Source of the DNA: Chryseolinea soli
Lineage (GTDB): Bacteria > Bacteroidota > Bacteroidia > Cytophagales > Cyclobacteriaceae
Direction: 5' to 3'
Length of the DNA stretch: 64,000 nucleotides
Assembly (NCBI RefSeq): GCF_003589925.1
Contig: NZ_CP032382.1
Coordinates: 7,998,001 to 8,062,000, forward strand
Of this stretch, positions 60,959 to 64,000 are shown piece after piece. Within the stretch, counting starts at the first letter, position 1, and each line of letters begins with the position of its first letter. Below the pieces are notes generated by a model, which saw only the letters and a program-made list of their open reading frames with translations, did no database searches and was not told where the DNA came from. Both the position numbers and the translations under genes were made by a program.

Positions 60959-62431
60959 TTATTCCAAATCCTCCACCTTAAGCGTTCCCAAAGAATACTC
61001 CAGCAACACTTTCTGGAACAACAAGCGATACTCTGCCTGCGCTTTGTCCGTCTGTGCCTGAACATACCGGCCGTTGGCGGTCGAATACTCCACCAGGTTC
61101 GTCACACCGAGGTTATACCGTTCGGTCTCGTATTGTATCGCCATCGAGGCGGCCTTCAGCTGGTCCACCGCCACCTGGTAGGCTTTCTTGGCCCCCTGGA
61201 AGTTGCGCGCCGAGCGGATGATATCGTTCTTAAGCTGGATCTCCGAATTTTTTGTGGTCAACTGAGCGTTCCGGTAAAGCGTGCGCTGCTGAATGGTCTG
61301 GGTCCGGTTCTGAAGCCCGTTAAAGATCGGGATGGTCAACTGCAAACCATACGATTTATACACGTTGTTGGTCCTGAACTGTTCAGAAAATGGTCGTGGA
61401 ATATCCGGGTTCACAACCGTGGTCTTTGTAGTCACTTGATTCAGAACATAGCTTCCCGGCCCGGTATTCGTCAATACATAATTCGAGTTGTAATTCGTAG
61501 CCGAATCGGGAACATCGTGCTGATAGTTATAGCCCGAGCCGTAGTTGTAGAAGGCAGACAAGGAAGGCATCATCAGCGATCGCGCCGCCATGGTGCCATA
61601 GTGTTGTGCGGCTTCATTTTTCACGGCGCGCTGATAGTCCCCGCGATTCATCTTGGCGGTGGCCAGCATCTGTTCGAGGTCCGTAGGTTCGGAGCCGATC
61701 TTGTTAATGTCCCAGCCGGGTTTTCTCACCGCATAATTATCAAACGGGTCCACGAGAAGCGTTTGTGTCAGCAGCGCCATGTCGTTGGTCAAGGTGATCT
61801 CCGCTTGCACGGCCCGCAACTCGGCTGCCTTGGTCAGCGCATCCTGGTTGTATTCGTCAACCGGCGAACGGGACCCTACCTCCACATATTCGTGGATTTG
61901 CTGAAGCTGTTTTTTCTGCACTTCAAAGTTCTCCCTCGCGATCCGGATCAACTCCACATCCAGAAGAACCTGGAGATATTGGGTCGACACCGTATTGATT
62001 ACGTCCTGTGCCGTGCGGTCCACAAAGTGGGCCTGGGCATCAAACGCTTTGGCGTATTGTCGTATCGTGTTCAACCGGCCAAAGCCGCTGAAAAGGTTCA
62101 TGTTGGCGTTGATCGATCCCGATATGTTGTCCCGGATACCGTTGATTACCTCGCCTTGCTGCTGGTTGAAGGAGTTACCATTAAACTGCGTGGCCGATCC
62201 GTTGAGGCTCACGTTGGGACCGATTCCCGCAATCGAGGCATTCTTCTGGGCTTGGCTCAGCTCAAGCTGATTGCGTTGGGTGTTCAACGTCACGCTGTTC
62301 ATCAGGGCGATCTTCACCGCTTCCTGGAAAGTCAAAACTGTTGAATCTACGCCCCCCTGCGCCAGGGCCGAACCGCCCGCGAAAATTCCCGCAACACAAA
62401 ATACGATACGTGCAAATACAATACGTTTCAT
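60959..62431 (-). CDS. TolC-family outer-membrane efflux protein
   Basis: This is a 490-residue protein with signal RIVFARIVFCVAGIFAGGSALAQ. Two similar halves of long helices and strands follow: TFQEAVKIALMNSVTLNTQRNQLELSQAQKN, VNTVSTQYLQVLLDVELIRIARENFEVQKKQLQQIHEYVEVG, then KSYGLQLTIPIFNGLQNRTQTIQQ and MAIQYETERYNLGVTNLVEYSTANGRYVQAQTDKAQAEYRLLFQKVLLEY. This is the TolC layout: two six-helix units forming a trimeric channel. The gene is 16 bases behind an ABC ATPase gene, so it probably forms an export system with it. The membrane-fusion and permease genes are outside the window. Confidence 0.92.
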   Translation of the reverse strand: MKRIVFARIVFCVAGIFAGGSALAQGGVDSTVLTFQEAVKIALMNSVTLNTQRNQLELSQAQKNASIAGIGPNVSLNGSATQFNGNSFNQQQGEVINGIRDNISGSINANMNLFSGFGRLNTIRQYAKAFDAQAHFVDRTAQDVINTVSTQYLQVLLDVELIRIARENFEVQKKQLQQIHEYVEVGSRSPVDEYNQDALTKAAELRAVQAEITLTNDMALLTQTLLVDPFDNYAVRKPGWDINKIGSEPTDLEQMLATAKMNRGDYQRAVKNEAAQHYGTMAARSLMMPSLSAFYNYGSGYNYQHDVPDSATNYNSNYVLTNTGPGSYVLNQVTTKTTVVNPDIPRPFSEQFRTNNVYKSYGLQLTIPIFNGLQNRTQTIQQRTLYRNAQLTTKNSEIQLKNDIIRSARNFQGAKKAYQVAVDQLKAASMAIQYETERYNLGVTNLVEYSTANGRYVQAQTDKAQAEYRLLFQKVLLEYSLGTLKVEDLE

Positions 62432-62447
62432 TCTTCTTCTTTAGATG

Positions 62448-63134
62448 CTAAACATTAACCGTTACTCGCTCATCCGCTACAATCGCACCGTCGCCAACGC
62501 GCACGATGCGCTTGCCATAGCGGGCGTTTTCTTCCGAGTGGGTCACCTGGATGATGGTGATGCCCTCGTCGTTTAATTTTTTGAAGATCTCCATGATCTG
62601 TTTGCCCTGGTCGGAATGGAGATTACCCGTCGGTTCGTCGGCCAACAGCAATTTGGGCTGGCCCACAATGGCGCGGGCAATGCCTACCAGCTGTTGCTGG
62701 CCACCGCTCAGTTGTTCTGGAAACAGATCTTTTTTGGCCACCATGTTGAAGCGGTCCAACAGCTCGGCCACCATGCTCTTGCGCTGTGCACCGGGCACGC
62801 CTTTATAGAGCAGGGGCGTTTCTATGTTTTCGTATACCGTCAGTTCGTCGATGAGGTGATAGGCCTGGAAAATAAAGCCGATGTAGTTTTTGTGCATGTC
62901 GGACTTCTGCTTTTCCTTCATCTTGTGCACGGGCTCGTCGAAGAAATAATACTCGCCCGCCGAGGGCTCGTCGAGCATGCCAACGATGTTCATCAGGGTG
63001 GACTTTCCGGCGCCGCTGGGGCCCATAATGGTCACAAATTCACCTTGTTCGACGTTGAGATTAACGCCTTTTAAAACGAAAGTCCGCTGAAAGCGCGAAT
63101 CCACGTACTTGTCAATGTCCTGTAGCTTGATCAT
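62448..63134 (-). CDS. ABC transporter ATPase (MacB/LolD type)
   Basis: This is a 228-residue ATPase. Walker A is GPSGAGKST (about residues 39-47), Q-loop FIFQAYHLIDELTVYENI, signature LSGGQQQLVGIARAI, Walker B LLLADEPTGNL and H-loop VTHSEENARYG. The LSGGQQQ signature and short length put it with MacB- and LolD-type ATPases, which drive periplasmic proteins or lipoproteins outwards. It precedes the TolC gene by 16 bases. Confidence 0.93.
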   Translation of the reverse strand: MIKLQDIDKYVDSRFQRTFVLKGVNLNVEQGEFVTIMGPSGAGKSTLMNIVGMLDEPSAGEYYFFDEPVHKMKEKQKSDMHKNYIGFIFQAYHLIDELTVYENIETPLLYKGVPGAQRKSMVAELLDRFNMVAKKDLFPEQLSGGQQQLVGIARAIVGQPKLLLADEPTGNLHSDQGKQIMEIFKKLNDEGITIIQVTHSEENARYGKRIVRVGDGAIVADERVTVNV

Positions 63135-63342
63135 GAAAATGGGGTTTGGTTTACGTCGAATTTACCCCTTGGCCAGGCATGAAGCCAACAATAATGCCAA
63201 GGGTGTTGAAGCCTTAGACGTGTCAAAAATGCCCTTTGTTGCGCTTCCGCACGTCCGCTTGTGCAAATTGGTGTCCTTTTTCGGACAAGGCAAACTTTAA
63301 AGGGCCAAAGACGCCACGAAAGGCAAAAACCTGTTTTTTGGG

Positions 63343-63759
63343 CTAAAAAATGATGGGATAAAGGATCACGTCCACCCGGCGGTTCATCTGCATGCCCTGG
63401 TAGGAGTTGTTGCTGTACACGGGATTGTCCAGGCCCCAATCCTTGATCGTGATCTTGTGTTCGGGAATGGCCTTATCCAGCAAAAGCTGTTGCACGGTTT
63501 CGCTGCGCATTTTGGAGAGCCACTCGTTGTACTCTTTGCCGCCAATGGGATCGGTATGGCTGATGAGCTGGATGTCGTATTTATCGAGCAGGTTCGGGAT
63601 GGAGTCGAGCCAGTAATAAAGCTCCTCCACCTGGTTGTCGTCCACATAGTAGCTGCCGCCGCCAAAATAGATGCTTTTGCGTATCTCGTCCGGCTGCTGG
63701 GCGAAGGCCGTACCCGCCAGCATCAGGAGCAACGTCAACGAAAGCAACCCCTTCATCAT
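63343..63759 (-). CDS. OmpA-domain periplasmic protein
   Basis: This is a 138-residue protein with signal MKGLLSLTLLLMLAGTAFAQ. The mature part is one OmpA/MotB-like domain: KSIYFGGGSYYVDDNQVEELYYWLDSI, LISHTDPIGGKEYNEWLSKMRSETVQQLLL and MQMNRRVDVILY. The TD and NRRVD phrases bind peptidoglycan in this family. No beta barrel is attached. Confidence 0.85.
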   Translation of the reverse strand: MMKGLLSLTLLLMLAGTAFAQQPDEIRKSIYFGGGSYYVDDNQVEELYYWLDSIPNLLDKYDIQLISHTDPIGGKEYNEWLSKMRSETVQQLLLDKAIPEHKITIKDWGLDNPVYSNNSYQGMQMNRRVDVILYPIIF

Positions 63760-63911
63760 GCACTAAATTTACAGAAGCCTCACTAACAAATGAAATAATT
63801 ACGGTGCCGAAAAACCCCTGCCTGTCGATACCTTCCCCGCATCTGTCTAAAATCCATTCCCCAATCCAACAAAATTTTGCCCAACCATAAACCGGCCCAA
63901 ATCCCAGTCGC

Positions 63912-64000
63912 TCAAAAATCACTTCGCTTCGGCTTATTCAACAAAATGAGCTCGATCTTATCCATAATCTCCGGCGTCAATTTATGCCGCGCCTCCAACG
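63912..64000 (-). CDS. C-terminal end of a gene, possibly an aldo/keto reductase
   Basis: The stop at 63912-63914 and the frame to the window edge give 28 residues: LEARHKLTPEIMDKIELILL, then NKPKRSDF. The sequence resembles the C-terminus of potassium-channel-beta-like aldo/keto reductases (LTPE-x-M-x-x-I-E-x-I-L-x-N-K-P), but it is too short to be sure. Confidence 0.5.
   Translation of the reverse strand, partial: LEARHKLTPEIMDKIELILLNKPKRSDF

Noticed and set aside
61133-62344. Plus-strand frame of 403 codons opposite the TolC gene
   Set aside because: Shadow of the TolC frame; no motif, odd composition.
62452-62464. ATTAACCGTTACT, similar to the 13-bp palindrome
   Set aside because: It spans the stop codon of the ABC gene, and no TACATTTA box lies 36-37 bases away, so it is taken as chance.

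Overview
The window reads as chromosome of a Bacteroidota member, most likely a Cytophagales-type soil or water bacterium. The evidence is type IX secretion sorting domains (both the short C-terminal kind and the gliding-type kind), many short-lipobox lipoproteins, FISUMP, DUF5777, DUF2911 and ThuA families, LytTR/His_kinase pairs, a hybrid AraC-type sensor, a 666-residue ribosomal protein S1, and TAnnTTTG-like promoter boxes in place of sigma70 -10/-35 boxes. Genus and species cannot be fixed from the sequence alone.

Layout. 1-2.1 kb: a partial lipoprotein and a LamB-type porin, both minus. 2.5-8.6 kb: a plus-strand redox operon (YceI lipoprotein, CX4CH cytochrome-like lipoprotein, DUF5777 barrel, monohaem cytochrome c, small membrane protein, Tat-exported 4Fe-4S protein, NrfD-type quinone-binding membrane protein, membrane-anchored partner) with no molybdopterin or hydrogenase catalytic subunit. 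8.6-15.8 kb: envelope proteins, a QEGLA/DUF1704 metallopeptidase, a lipoprotein resembling LCIB-type carbonic anhydrases, a sulfatase and a VOC protein. 15.8-25.8 kb: RCC1 lipoprotein, MarR regulator with membrane protein, TPR histidine kinase, PPK2, and a T9SS-exported propeller protein. 26-45.7 kb: surface and sugar functions (FISUMP lipoprotein, LytTR two-component pair, sugar-phosphate isomerase-like protein, PQQ sugar dehydrogenase fused to cytochrome c, NUDIX-type regulator, large repeat adhesin, hydrolase, ThuA, MetF-like protein, DUF2911-TPR). 46-47.7 kb: a three-gene HipB-HipS-HipT-like toxin-antitoxin locus. 48-54.7 kb: Ohr, an MDR oxidoreductase, an AraC regulator and a hybrid sensor. 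54.7-58.3 kb: an AT-richer, island-like stretch with possible transposase debris, orphan terminators and a two-gene membrane protein/trypsin-like protease module, ending at tRNA-Cys. 58.5-64 kb: rpsA, tolC-ABC export genes, an OmpA-domain protein and a partial gene.

Three non-coding signals stand out. (1) A 13-bp palindrome TTTAACSGTTAAA, singly or in tandem 22-23 bp apart, lies exactly 36-37 bases upstream of TACATTTA at three loci. At the first locus this holds in both directions, linking the porin, the redox operon, the QEGLA gene and a 190-residue unknown. (2) A 32-bp hairpin repeat occurs five times between 26 and 48 kb, always in the same orientation and always just 3' of genes. (3) Clear operators lie next to their probable regulators: two GTGCGTA-N5-TACGCAC sites at the NUDIX regulator and three evenly spaced TATATGYA-WW-TACRTATA sites before hipB. 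The best candidates for undescribed biology are the palindrome/TACATTTA regulon, the membrane protein/protease pair by tRNA-Cys, the zinc-ribbon HipBST variant and the exported LCIB-like protein.
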